Shown piece by piece: positions 9,393 to 18,117 of a stretch of DNA of 64,000 nucleotides (positions are counted from its first letter, which is position 1; the number at the start of each line of letters is the position of its first letter). The translations under genes were made by a program, and so were the position numbers. The DNA comes from Variovorax paradoxus (GTDB taxonomy: Bacteria > Pseudomonadota > Gammaproteobacteria > Burkholderiales > Burkholderiaceae_C), in the NCBI RefSeq assembly GCF_030811855.1, contig NZ_JAUSRN010000002.1:588500-652499 (forward strand), in the 5' to 3' direction. Below the pieces are notes generated by a model that was not told where the DNA came from, made no database searches, and worked only from the letters and a program-made list of their open reading frames with translations.

Positions 9393-10835
9393 TTACTTCG
9401 CGAGTTCGCTCACCAGCCGGTACAGGAATTCGCGGCCGTCGTAGAGCCGCTGGATCTCGATGCGCTCGTCCAGCCCGTGGGCGCGCGCGTCCGCGGGGTC
9501 GAGGAACATGCCGGTCACGCCGTACATCGGAATGCCGGCATTGCGCATGAAACGGCTGTCGGTGGCGCCGGTGCTCATCGCGGGGATCACCGGCACGCCC
9601 GGCCACATGGCCTGCGTCACCAACTCCACCGTCTTCACCAGATCGCCGTTCAGCGGCGAGGCCGGGCTGCGCAAGGGCTTGCCGAGATTGCGCACCACGA
9701 TCTTGTCGTTGCCGACGGCCTGGGTCAGCAGGCGCTCGACTTCCTCCGGGTCGTCGTGCGGCAGGATGCGGCAGTTGACCGTGGCTTTGGCCGATTGCGG
9801 CAGCGCATTCTCGGCGTGGCCCGCCTGGACCATCGTCGTCACGCAGGTGGTGCGCAGCTGCGCGTTGTAGGCCGGGTTGGCCGAGAGTCGCTCTATCACT
9901 GCGGCGTCAGGGTTGCCGGCGCCGATGGCGCGCATGTCGTCGGCCAGCTGCCCTGTGGCAAACGGGGCGCTGCGCGCGAAGTAGGTCTTGGTGACGTCTG
10001 CCAGCTTGACGGGGAACGCGTAATTTCCCAGCCGCTCCATCCCGGCCGCCAGCGCGTAGATAGGGTTGCTCTTGGTTGGCACCGAGCTGTGGCCGCCCAC
10101 GTCGCGCGCCTCTAGCATGTAGGTGGTGTACATCTTCTCGGCCACCTGCATGCGGTGCAGGTTGGGCTTGCCGCCGCGCAGTTCGCCGCCGCCGCCTTCG
10201 TTGATGCCGAATTCCGCCTGCAGCAGTTCTGGCTTGTTGTTGATCAGCCAGAAGGCGCCGTTGCTGAGGGCGTCGCCCCGCTCCTCGTCGGCGGTCAGGG
10301 CCAGGATGATGTCGCGGCTCGGCTTGAAGCCTTCCTGCTTGAGCTGCCCCAGCACCGACACCAGGGCAGAGGCCATGGCCTTGTCGTCGATGGAACCGCG
10401 CGCCGTGAAATAGCCGCCCGTTTCCTGCAGCTTGAACGGGTCGGTCTTCCAGTCTTCGCGCCGGGCCTCGACCACGTCGATGTGGGCCAAGAGGAGCAGC
10501 GGCTTCTTGCTGCCGTTGCCCTTGAAGCGCAGCACCAGGTTGCCCTTCTTGGGAAACGGCTCGAAGACCTGGATGTCGCCGGGCGCAAAGCCCGATTCGA
10601 TCAGGCGCTTTTCCATGGCGCGCGCCGCCAGTGTGTTGTCGCCCACCGAATGGCTGGTGTTGATCTCGATCAACTCCTTGTAGATGTCGTGGAAGCGCTG
10701 CTGCTGCGGGGTCAGCGATGGCGTTGTCTGCGCCGATGCGGCCAGGCCGCACAGGGCGAGAGACAGCGCGAGCACGCTTTTCGCAAAACCAGGGGAACCA
10801 AGGGAAAGCGGCGAACGACGGGTCTTCATGCGCAT
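9393..10835 (-). CDS. Secreted M20-family zinc metallopeptidase
   Basis: A 480-residue enzyme with a signal peptide (KSVLALSLALCGLAASAQ, cleavage near AASA-Q), so it is probably periplasmic. The M20 dizinc centre is visible in LLLLAHIDVVE, SIDDKAMAS, ADEERGD and the late ARAHGLDERI. Members are carboxypeptidases or aminoacylase-like amidohydrolases; the substrate is not predictable. ATG 10835 is used because of the GGAG-like sequence upstream; ATG 10829 is an alternative. It is divergent from earP. Confidence 0.88.
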   Translation of the reverse strand: MRMKTRRSPLSLGSPGFAKSVLALSLALCGLAASAQTTPSLTPQQQRFHDIYKELIEINTSHSVGDNTLAARAMEKRLIESGFAPGDIQVFEPFPKKGNLVLRFKGNGSKKPLLLLAHIDVVEARREDWKTDPFKLQETGGYFTARGSIDDKAMASALVSVLGQLKQEGFKPSRDIILALTADEERGDALSNGAFWLINNKPELLQAEFGINEGGGGELRGGKPNLHRMQVAEKMYTTYMLEARDVGGHSSVPTKSNPIYALAAGMERLGNYAFPVKLADVTKTYFARSAPFATGQLADDMRAIGAGNPDAAVIERLSANPAYNAQLRTTCVTTMVQAGHAENALPQSAKATVNCRILPHDDPEEVERLLTQAVGNDKIVVRNLGKPLRSPASPLNGDLVKTVELVTQAMWPGVPVIPAMSTGATDSRFMRNAGIPMYGVTGMFLDPADARAHGLDERIEIQRLYDGREFLYRLVSELAK

Positions 10836-10923
10836 GGTTTCTCGCTCCGGAATGTTGTGGTGGCGGCCAGCATACCAAGCAGCCACGCTGCCCCGATCCG
10901 CCGAAGACGGGCACACTTGCCCC

Positions 10924-12024
10924 ATGCAATGGGACATCTTCTGCAGAGTCATCGACAACCACGGCGACCTGGGCGTGTGCTGGCGTCTGGCCTGCCAGCT
11001 GGCGGCGCTCGGCGAGCGCGTACGCCTGTGGATCGACGACGCCACGGCGCTGCACTGGATGGCGCCCGCGGGCTGCGACGGCGTGGAGGTGGTCGACTGG
11101 CTCGACCCTGCCGCTGTGCACAAGGCCGCGGCGGCCCCGACGCCCGACGTGCTGATCGAAGCCTTCGGATGCGACCCGGCACCCGAGCTGATCGCGCGCT
11201 TTGCCGAGCCGCCCAATGCCGGAGCGCCCGCCCGGGCCTGGATCAATCTCGAATACCTGTCGGCGGAACCTTATGTCGAGCGGCTGCACGGCCTGCCTTC
11301 GCCGGTGTTCAAAGGACCGGGCGCGGGGCTGACGAAACGCTTTTTCTATCCGGGCTTCACGCCCGGCACGGGAGGGCTGCTGCGGGAGCCCGGCCTGCCG
11401 GAGCGGCGAGCGCATTTCGACCGCGCGCAATGGCTGGCGGCGCATGAGATTCCTTGGCGGGAGGACGAGCGCCTCGTCTCGCTCTTCTGCTATGAGCCTC
11501 CCGCGCTGGCCCAATTGCTCGAACAGCTGGCCGCCGACATCGAACCCACGCGGCTTCTGGTGACTTCCGGCCGTGCGGCGCACGCGGTCACGGCCTTTTT
11601 CTCCAGCCCTAAGCATCCGCCCGGCAGGTCTTCGCAAGGCTTCGGTGCGCTGTCGATTTCCTACCTTCCCTACCTGACGCAGCCGGATTTCGACCATCTC
11701 CTGTGGGCCTGCGACCTGAATTTCGTGCGCGGCGAAGATTCGCTCGTGCGCGCCCTCTGGGCCGGCGCCCCACTGGTCTGGCAGATCTACCCGCAGGACG
11801 ACGACGCGCACCACGTCAAGCTTGGCGCCTGGCTGGACTGGCTCGGCGCCCCGCCGTCCGTCCGGCAGTTTCACCACGCCTGGAACGGCTTCGCGGACAG
11901 CACCCTCCCCCCACTGGAAACCGAAGGCCCTTGGCGCGAAACCGTGCAGGCCGCGCGCGAAAAGCTGGGCCGCCAGGAGGACTTGGTCTCGCAGCTGCGG
12001 CATCTGGTCGCCGGAAAAAGCTAA
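10924..12024 (+). CDS. earP: EF-P arginine rhamnosyltransferase
   Basis: A 366-residue GT-B-like glycosyltransferase that transfers rhamnose from dTDP-rhamnose to Arg32 of elongation factor P. The N-terminus MQWDIFCRVIDNHGDLGVCW carries the two conserved acidic residues (D11 and D15), and the C-terminal donor-binding region reads RGEDSLVRALWAGAPLVW. The gene lies directly upstream of efp, the hallmark context for EarP, and that EF-P has arginine at position 32. The start is the ATG at 10924; upstream in-frame sequence is not conserved-looking. Confidence 0.95.
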   Translation: MQWDIFCRVIDNHGDLGVCWRLACQLAALGERVRLWIDDATALHWMAPAGCDGVEVVDWLDPAAVHKAAAAPTPDVLIEAFGCDPAPELIARFAEPPNAGAPARAWINLEYLSAEPYVERLHGLPSPVFKGPGAGLTKRFFYPGFTPGTGGLLREPGLPERRAHFDRAQWLAAHEIPWREDERLVSLFCYEPPALAQLLEQLAADIEPTRLLVTSGRAAHAVTAFFSSPKHPPGRSSQGFGALSISYLPYLTQPDFDHLLWACDLNFVRGEDSLVRALWAGAPLVWQIYPQDDDAHHVKLGAWLDWLGAPPSVRQFHHAWNGFADSTLPPLETEGPWRETVQAAREKLGRQEDLVSQLRHLVAGKS

Positions 12025-12104
12025 AATAGCGGGCTTTGCGGATTTCGGCCCGGATCTAACAGGATCCGAGATGCACTCCGCCAAACCTGCCGCGGGACAT
12101 GTAC

Positions 12105-12170
12105 CGCGGGGCCAATGACGCCGGCAAGACGTTGCATCGCAACATTGCAAACGTCGCCGACGGCCCCGCG
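12105..12170 (+). other. Strong hairpin in the efp leader
   Basis: In the 177-nt gap before efp, a 9-bp outer stem (12105–12113 with 12162–12170) encloses an inner stem (12123–12135 with 12147–12158, with a small internal loop and one bulge). The 66-nt structure ends 31 nt before the efp start. It lacks a T tract, so it is not a simple terminator. Confidence 0.55.
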
Positions 12171-12201
12171 CACCGAGCGGCCAACATCCAGAGAACCTGA
12201 T

Positions 12202-12756
12202 ATGAAAATCGCTCAAGAAATCCGCGCCGGCAACGTCATCATGCACGGCAAGGACCCGATGGTCGTCCTCAAGACCGAATACAGCCGCGGCGGCCGCAAC
12301 TCCGCTACCGTGCGCATGAAGCTCAAGAGCCTGATCGCCAACTTCAACACCGAAGTGGTCTTCAAGGCGGACGACAAGATCGACCAGATCGTGCTCGACA
12401 AGAAGGAGTGCACCTACTCCTACTTCGCCGACCCAATGTACGTCTGCATGGACACCGAGTACAACCAGTACGAAGTCGAAGCCGAGAACATGGGCGACGC
12501 CCTCAACTACCTCGAGGACGGCATGGCTGTCGAAGTGGTGTTCTACGACGGCAAGGCCATCTCGGTCGAACTGCCGACCAGCGTCGAACGCGAAATCACC
12601 TGGACCGAGCCGGCCGTCAAGGGCGACACTTCGGGCAAGGTCATGAAGCCCGCCAAGATCGCCACCGGCTTTGAAGTGCCGGTGCCGCTCTTCGTTGCGC
12701 AAGGCGACAAGATCGAAATCGACACCCGCACCGGCGAATACCGCAAGCGCGTCTGA
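12202..12756 (+). CDS. efp: Elongation factor P (Arg32 type)
   Basis: A 184-residue translation factor that relieves ribosome stalling at polyproline. The three beta-barrel domains of EF-P are recognised from [13 protein letters not shown] through [15 protein letters not shown]. The tip loop reads YSRGGRNSA with Arg at position 32, the residue rhamnosylated by EarP in beta- and some gammaproteobacteria. It is preceded by earP and followed by a clear terminator. Confidence 0.98.
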   Translation: MKIAQEIRAGNVIMHGKDPMVVLKTEYSRGGRNSATVRMKLKSLIANFNTEVVFKADDKIDQIVLDKKECTYSYFADPMYVCMDTEYNQYEVEAENMGDALNYLEDGMAVEVVFYDGKAISVELPTSVEREITWTEPAVKGDTSGKVMKPAKIATGFEVPVPLFVAQGDKIEIDTRTGEYRKRV

Positions 12757-12786
12757 ACGCTTCCGGCCGCCTGGCCGGCGCATGAC

Positions 12787-12812
12787 AAAAGGCTCCGCAA
12801 GGAGCCTTTTTT
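12787..12812 (+). terminator. Rho-independent terminator of efp
   Basis: A perfect 10-bp stem (12787–12796 with 12801–12810) with a GCAA tetraloop runs into a T tract, 30 nt after the efp stop. Confidence 0.9.
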
Positions 12813-12837
12813 CGTTGATGGGCTTACCCTTGTGCCC

Positions 12838-13617
12838 ATGAACACGTCCGCCAGCGTCCGCACCGAGATCGATGGGCCGGTCAGCACCATCGTCATGAAC
12901 CGCCCCAGGCAGCGCAATGCCGTCGATCGGCCCATGGCCGATGCGCTGCGCGATGCCTTCGAACGCTTCGAGGCCGACGAAAGCCAGCTTGTCGCCGTGC
13001 TTTGGGGCGAGCACGGTACCTTCTGCGCGGGTGCCGACCTGGGTGCCGTGAGCGATCCGGCACGGCGCAACGAACTCGATCCGGAAGGCGGCGGCTCGGG
13101 CCCGATGGGCCCCACGCGCATGGCGCTTTCAAAACCACTGATCGCCGCCATCAGCGGCCATGCCGTGGCCGGCGGGCTGGAACTCGCGCTGCTGGCCGAT
13201 CTGCGCGTGACCGAGGAAGACGCCGTGCTCGGCGTGTTCTGCCGGCGCTGGGGCGTGCCGCTGATCGACGGCGGCACGGTGCGGCTGCCGCGCATCGTCG
13301 GCATGGGCCGCGCGCTCGACCTCATCCTGACCGGCCGGCCCGTTGATGCCGCAGAGGCGAGCGCCATGGGCCTGGTCAACCGCGTGGTGCCCCGCGGCCA
13401 ATCCCGCCACGCGGCCGAAGCGCTCGCGCGTGAGATCGCGTCGTTCCCCCAGCAGTGCATGCGCGCGGACCGCCATTCAGCCTACGCCCAGTGGAATTTG
13501 CCGTTGGCCGATGCGCTGCGGCAGGAAGGCCGGCTCGGCGTCCCCATGGTGGCGGCCGAAGGCGCGGCGGGCGCCGAGCGCTTCATTCGCGGCGCGGGCC
13601 GGCATGGCACTTGCTGA
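12838..13617 (+). CDS. Enoyl-CoA hydratase/isomerase (crotonase) family protein
   Basis: A 259-residue soluble protein with the crotonase fold. The oxyanion-hole segments HGTFCAGADL and SGHAVAGGLELALLADLR are both present. The C-terminal region GRPVDAAEASAMGLVNRVV is characteristic. The usual catalytic Glu position falls in the VPLIDGGT stretch, which differs from typical hydratases, so isomerase or hydrolase activity is equally possible. It starts just after the efp terminator with no obvious ribosome-binding site. A GTG at 12832 is an alternative start. Confidence 0.85.
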   Translation: MNTSASVRTEIDGPVSTIVMNRPRQRNAVDRPMADALRDAFERFEADESQLVAVLWGEHGTFCAGADLGAVSDPARRNELDPEGGGSGPMGPTRMALSKPLIAAISGHAVAGGLELALLADLRVTEEDAVLGVFCRRWGVPLIDGGTVRLPRIVGMGRALDLILTGRPVDAAEASAMGLVNRVVPRGQSRHAAEALAREIASFPQQCMRADRHSAYAQWNLPLADALRQEGRLGVPMVAAEGAAGAERFIRGAGRHGTC

Positions 13618-13685
13618 GCCTGATCCGCGGGGCATGGCGGCCGCAACGCTGCACAATGCAGCGAATCTTCCTGTCTGATTTCTTC

Positions 13686-14549
13686 ATGAACAACACGCAC
13701 GACCTTCACGACAAGCGCCTCGCGGACGCCTGGGCCACCCTCAAGGCGCACTCGGAAAAAGGCCTCCCGCTCGATCTCGATCCTTCGCGCCTCGCCTTCG
13801 CCGATCCGGAATTCCTGCTGCGCCGTGAAACCCGCGGCATCCGCATGCAGCTGGAGCTGATGAAGCCCGACCTGGAGCAGCGCGCCCACGGCATCGAGAA
13901 CACCGTGGTGGTCTTCGGCAGTGCGCGCTTCCGCAGCGAGGAAGAGGCAGCCGCGCTGGTCGCGCAGGCCGATGCCGCCGGAGACGCCGTGGCAGCCGAG
14001 CGCTGGCGGCGCCTCGCGCGCAGCTCGCACTACTACGAGAAGGCGCGCGCCTTCGGCAAGCTGGTTGCGCAGTACAGCAGCGACAAGGAGCCCGAGGACA
14101 AGCTTTTCGTCTGCACCGGCGGCGGCCCCGGCATCATGCAGGCTGCCAACCGCGGCGCGCACGAAGGCGGCGGAATTTCGGTTGGCCTGGCCATCGCGCT
14201 CCCCATGGAGGAAGAAGCCAACCCCTACGTCACGCCGGCGCTGAGCTTCAAGTTCCATTACTTCGCCATCCGCAAGATGCACTTCATGATGCGTGCGAAG
14301 GCGCTGGTGGCGTTTCCAGGCGGCTTCGGCACGCTCGATGAGCTGTTCGAGGTGATCACGCTGGTACAGACCAAGAAGTCCAAGCCGGTGCCGATCGTGC
14401 TGTTCGGCTCGGCCTACTGGAAGAAGCTGATCGACTTCGATTTCTTGATCGAAGAAGGCGTGATCTCGCCGACCGACGTGAATCTGTTCGAGTACGTCGA
14501 CGCGGCGGATGACGCCTGGGACGCGATCAAGCGCTTCTACAAACTATAA
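13686..14549 (+). CDS. LOG-family (TIGR00730-like) nucleotide phosphoribohydrolase
   Basis: A 287-residue Rossmann-fold protein. It has the GGGPGIMQAANRGA nucleotide-binding loop and the PGGFGTLDE motif that define the LOG / 'lysine decarboxylase-like' family. Characterised members cleave cytokinin or purine/pyrimidine 5'-monophosphates to base and ribose phosphate. It belongs to the longer bacterial subgroup with an N-terminal helical extension. Alternative start ATG at 13656. It overlaps the convergent MFS gene by 6 nt. Confidence 0.82.
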   Translation: MNNTHDLHDKRLADAWATLKAHSEKGLPLDLDPSRLAFADPEFLLRRETRGIRMQLELMKPDLEQRAHGIENTVVVFGSARFRSEEEAAALVAQADAAGDAVAAERWRRLARSSHYYEKARAFGKLVAQYSSDKEPEDKLFVCTGGGPGIMQAANRGAHEGGGISVGLAIALPMEEEANPYVTPALSFKFHYFAIRKMHFMMRAKALVAFPGGFGTLDELFEVITLVQTKKSKPVPIVLFGSAYWKKLIDFDFLIEEGVISPTDVNLFEYVDAADDAWDAIKRFYKL

Positions 14550-15713
14550 GGGCGCCTTCAAACCCCAGGTGGCGCGCGCTCCCAGCGCGATGACACCGCC
14601 CACTACCCAGAAAACGCCCGCGATCCCGATCAGCGCACCAATCGATCCGAACAACATCGGCATCGCCACGCTGGAGGCATTGATGGTCATGAGGCGCAGG
14701 CCCAGCGCTTCGCCGTGGCGTGCGTGCGGCGTGATCTGGTGCAGCATGCTCATCACCATCGGCTGGACCGCGCCAAGCGCAAAGCCCAGGATCACCGAGC
14801 ACAGCCCCATGGTCAAGGCCGAGTCGAGCAGCGGATAGACCGCAAACACCGCGGCCGTGACGATGGTGGAGCTCAGGATCACGCTGCGCTCCGAGGCGCG
14901 AGACGCAATCAGGGGCAGCACCACCCGGATCACGGCCGCGGCGATGGCGAAAGCCCCGAGGATCGAGCCAATCACCGAAGCGCTGATGCCGCGGTCATGC
15001 CCCAGCACCGGCAGCACGAAGGCGTGCACGTCCCAGCTCGACGATTGCAGCCAGTTCACGAACAGCAGGCGGCGGAACATCGGCTCGCGCAGCAGGTCCC
15101 AGGCCCGCGTGGGCGCAGCCCCTGCGACGGGCGCAATGCGCGGCGGCTCGTGCGCGCCGCGCGCAAGCAGCCAGCAGGCGATCGGCAGTGCCGCCATGAC
15201 CGCGAAGCAGACCCGGAAGGCCAGCATGTCCGCCGGCGCGCGCCCGGCATGGTCGATCAAGAGGCCGGCGAGGAACGGACCGACAAAGTTGGCAGCGGCG
15301 GGCGCAATCGCCAGCCAGCTGAACACCCGCTTGAGCTGATTGGCATTGGTGGCGGAGCGGCCCACGTGGCGCTGCAGCGCGATCACGGTCGCGCCCGTGG
15401 CCCCGCCCGTGAGCAGCGCTGCAACGCACATGACCGGGAAGGTTGGAAAGACGAGCGCGAGGCCCGCGCCGGCCGAAGCCGCGATGACCGAAAGCCACAG
15501 CGGCCGCTTGAAGCCATAACGGTCGGCAAAGCGTCCCGCCGGAAGGGCAAGGAAAACCTGCGTGAGCGCGAACAGTGCAATCAGCACGCCGACCGCTGCC
15601 GCGCTGTATCCCTGTTGCAGCGCCAGCAGCGGAGTTGCGAGCCGCATGCCGGCCATGGTGGCGTGCAGGCAGACCTGGGCGCCGATGACGCGCAGCAGTT
15701 CGGAGCCTTTCAC
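14544..15713 (-). CDS. MFS transporter
   Basis: A 389-residue integral membrane protein with about 12 hydrophobic segments. The major-facilitator motif A between helices 2 and 3 reads PAGRFADRYGFKR. The substrate is unknown. Its stop codon overlaps the stop of the convergent LOG gene, and its start overlaps the rmuC stop by 4 nt, so it is probably transcribed with rmuC. Confidence 0.85.
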   Translation of the reverse strand: MKGSELLRVIGAQVCLHATMAGMRLATPLLALQQGYSAAAVGVLIALFALTQVFLALPAGRFADRYGFKRPLWLSVIAASAGAGLALVFPTFPVMCVAALLTGGATGATVIALQRHVGRSATNANQLKRVFSWLAIAPAAANFVGPFLAGLLIDHAGRAPADMLAFRVCFAVMAALPIACWLLARGAHEPPRIAPVAGAAPTRAWDLLREPMFRRLLFVNWLQSSSWDVHAFVLPVLGHDRGISASVIGSILGAFAIAAAVIRVVLPLIASRASERSVILSSTIVTAAVFAVYPLLDSALTMGLCSVILGFALGAVQPMVMSMLHQITPHARHGEALGLRLMTINASSVAMPMLFGSIGALIGIAGVFWVVGGVIALGARATWGLKAPL

Positions 15714-17089
15714 GGGGTGTCGTCGCCCTCGCTGTCGGTTGCTTCAGCCGTGGAAGGCAACAGCGCCTGCGACTGCGCCTCGGGCAGCGCCTCGACCTTG
15801 CGCAGCGCAAGTCGCATCTGCTTGGCGCGCGTATCCGCCTTGTCGAGCGTGTCGGACGCCTTGGCCACCTGCTCCTTGATGCGCGACACCCATTCGCCAT
15901 AGCGCTCGAACTCGGTTTTGACCGCGCCCAGCACCTTCCAGACTTCGGAGGCCTGATGCTCCAGCGCCAGCGTGCGAAAGCCCATGTGCAGGCTGTTGAG
16001 CATGGCGAGCAAGGTGGTCGGTCCTGCCAGTGTCACGCGGTGCTGGCGCTGGATGGCGTCCATCAGGCCCGGCCGGCGCAGCACTTCGGCGTAGAGGCTT
16101 TCGACGGGCAGGAACAGGATGGCGAAATCCGTGGTGTGCGGCGCGGCAAGGTAGTTCTCGGCAATCGACCTGGCCTCGCTGCGTATGCGCGCTTCGAGCG
16201 CCTTGGCCGCAAGCTCGGCAGCGACGGCGTCGGCGCGCTCGTGCGCATCGATCAGGCGTTCATAGTCGTCGCGCGGAAACTTGGCATCGATGGGCAGCCA
16301 CACCGGGGCACCGTCGCCGCCCCGGCCCGGGAACCGGATGGCAAAGTCGACGCGCTGGCCGCTGCGCGGCTTGGTCTCGACCTGCTTGGCGTACTGGTCG
16401 GGCGTGAGCACCTGCTCGAGCAGCGCCTCGAGCTGAACCTCGCCGAACACGCCGCGCGTCTTCACGTTGGTCAGCACGCGCTGCAGGCTGCCGACGCCCA
16501 CCGCCAGGGTCTGCATTTCGCCCAAGCCCTTGTGCACCTGTTCGAGCCGGTCGGCCACCTGCTTGAAGCTTTCGCCCAGGCGGGCTTCGAGCGTGCTCTG
16601 CAGCTTCTCGTCGACCGTCTTGCGCATTTCGTCGAGCTTGGCGGTGTTGCTCTGCTGCAGCTGCGCGAGCTGCGTTTCCATGGTCGTGCGCACTTCGGCC
16701 AGGCGGCGTGCGTTCGACTCGCTCAGGCCTTGCAGCTGGGTATTGAGCGTGTCGGCGAGGATCTTCTGCAAGGCCGCGAGCTGCAGCGAAAAAGCGTCCA
16801 GCTGCGCGTTCTGCGTGCGCGTGGCCTCCGCGCCCTGCTGCACCAGCGCTTGCTGAAAAGTGGCGAAGGCCTGCGCGGTTTCCTGCCGCGCGCCACGCGA
16901 GCTTTCGCCAATCTCATGGCGCAGTTCGCGCTCGGTGCGTTCGTTGGCTGCGCCCATGGCGGCCAGCACCGTCAGCATCTCGCTGTGGTCGGGCCTGGGC
17001 GGCCGCCGCGCGAGCAGCCAGACCAGCAGCGCGAGCTGCACGACGGCGAGCGCCGCCAGCAGAAGAAGAATCAAGTCAGGAAGTTCCAA
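15710..17089 (-). CDS. rmuC: DNA recombination protein RmuC
   Basis: A 459-residue protein with one N-terminal transmembrane helix (LILLLLAALAVVQLALLVWLL), a long Gln/Ala/Glu-rich coiled coil (about residues 40–190) and a nuclease-like RmuC domain with LEALLEQVLTPDQY and LPIDAKFPRDDYERL. RmuC limits inversions at short repeats. Length fits the family. It is downstream of the 2-hydroxyacid dehydrogenase gene with a 30-nt gap and overlaps the following MFS gene. Confidence 0.93.
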   Translation of the reverse strand: MELPDLILLLLAALAVVQLALLVWLLARRPPRPDHSEMLTVLAAMGAANERTERELRHEIGESSRGARQETAQAFATFQQALVQQGAEATRTQNAQLDAFSLQLAALQKILADTLNTQLQGLSESNARRLAEVRTTMETQLAQLQQSNTAKLDEMRKTVDEKLQSTLEARLGESFKQVADRLEQVHKGLGEMQTLAVGVGSLQRVLTNVKTRGVFGEVQLEALLEQVLTPDQYAKQVETKPRSGQRVDFAIRFPGRGGDGAPVWLPIDAKFPRDDYERLIDAHERADAVAAELAAKALEARIRSEARSIAENYLAAPHTTDFAILFLPVESLYAEVLRRPGLMDAIQRQHRVTLAGPTTLLAMLNSLHMGFRTLALEHQASEVWKVLGAVKTEFERYGEWVSRIKEQVAKASDTLDKADTRAKQMRLALRKVEALPEAQSQALLPSTAEATDSEGDDTP

Positions 17090-17119
17090 GGTCGAATTGC
17101 GTCGCTGCTCGCCGCTTGT

Positions 17120-18106
17120 TTATTTGCCGGCCGGCGGAACGGGCGTGACGGGCGTCAGCGCTCCCTTGCCGCTGAACCAGGCGATGAGATTGTCCGCCGC
17201 AAGATCGGCCATGGCGCGGCGCGTGGGCACGGTGGCACTCGCGATGTGCGGCGTCAGCACCACGTTGGGCACGGTCAGCAGGTCGGGGTGGACCTTGGGC
17301 TCGCCTTCGAATACGTCGAGACCCGCCGCCGAAATGCGCTTCTCGCGCAAGGCCACGGCCAGCGCCGCGTCGTCGACGATGCCGCCGCGCGCAATGTTCA
17401 CCAGCGTGGCAGTCGGCTTCATCAGCGCGAGCTCGGCCGCGCCGATGGTGTGGTGCGACGCCGGCGAATAGGGGACCACCAACACCACGTGGTCGGCGGT
17501 CTTAAGGAGCTCTTCCTTGCTCACGTAGCTGGCCTTGCATTCGGCCTCCAGCGCGACGTCTAGGCGCGAGCGGTTGTGATAGACCACCTTCATGCCGAAG
17601 CCGTGCGCGCCGCGCTTGGCAATGCCCTGCCCGATGCGGCCCATGCCGATGATGCCGAGCGTCGAGCCGTGGATGTCGGAGCCGGCGAACATGTCGAAGC
17701 TCCACTTTTGCCACTTGCCCGCGCGCAGGAAGTGTTCGCTTTCGGTGATGCGCCGGGCCGTGGCCATCAGCAGTGCAAAGCCGAAGTCGGCCGTCGTTTC
17801 GGTGAGCACGTCGGGCGCATTAGTGCCGAGCACGCCGTGCGCGGCCATCGCGTCGACGTCGAAGTTGTTGTAGCCCACGGCCATGTTGGCGCAGATCTTC
17901 AGGTCAGGACAGGCGTCGAGCACCGCGGCGTCGATGCGCTCGCTGCCGGTGGTGAAGGCGCCCTGCTTGCCTTTGAGCTTGGCGATCAGTTGCTCTTTGC
18001 TCCAGCTCTCGTCGGCCTGGTTCGACTCGACTTCGAAATGCTGCGAGAGGCGCTCGATGGTTTCCGGAAAGATCGCGCGGGCGACCAGGATCTTGGGCTT
18101 GCTCAT
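17120..18106 (-). CDS. D-2-hydroxyacid dehydrogenase (glyoxylate/hydroxypyruvate reductase type)
   Basis: A 328-residue NAD(P)-dependent enzyme. The cofactor-binding glycine motif is GIIGMGRIGQGIAKR (about residues 149–163). The catalytic Arg lies in NIARGGIVDD, Glu in VFEGEPKVHP and His in LTPHIASAT. It resembles GhrB/GyaR enzymes reducing glyoxylate, hydroxypyruvate or 2-ketogluconate. ATG 18106 (MSKPKILVAR) is chosen; a GTG at 18121 would overlap the upstream antiporter gene. Confidence 0.9.
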   Translation of the reverse strand: MSKPKILVARAIFPETIERLSQHFEVESNQADESWSKEQLIAKLKGKQGAFTTGSERIDAAVLDACPDLKICANMAVGYNNFDVDAMAAHGVLGTNAPDVLTETTADFGFALLMATARRITESEHFLRAGKWQKWSFDMFAGSDIHGSTLGIIGMGRIGQGIAKRGAHGFGMKVVYHNRSRLDVALEAECKASYVSKEELLKTADHVVLVVPYSPASHHTIGAAELALMKPTATLVNIARGGIVDDAALAVALREKRISAAGLDVFEGEPKVHPDLLTVPNVVLTPHIASATVPTRRAMADLAADNLIAWFSGKGALTPVTPVPPAGK

Positions 18107-18117
18107 GATGTTTGCAC

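Noticed and set aside
9907..13014. A very long minus-strand open frame across the M20 peptidase, earP and efp genes
   Set aside because: It is antisense to three well-supported genes and its translation matches no family; high G+C DNA makes such shadow frames common.
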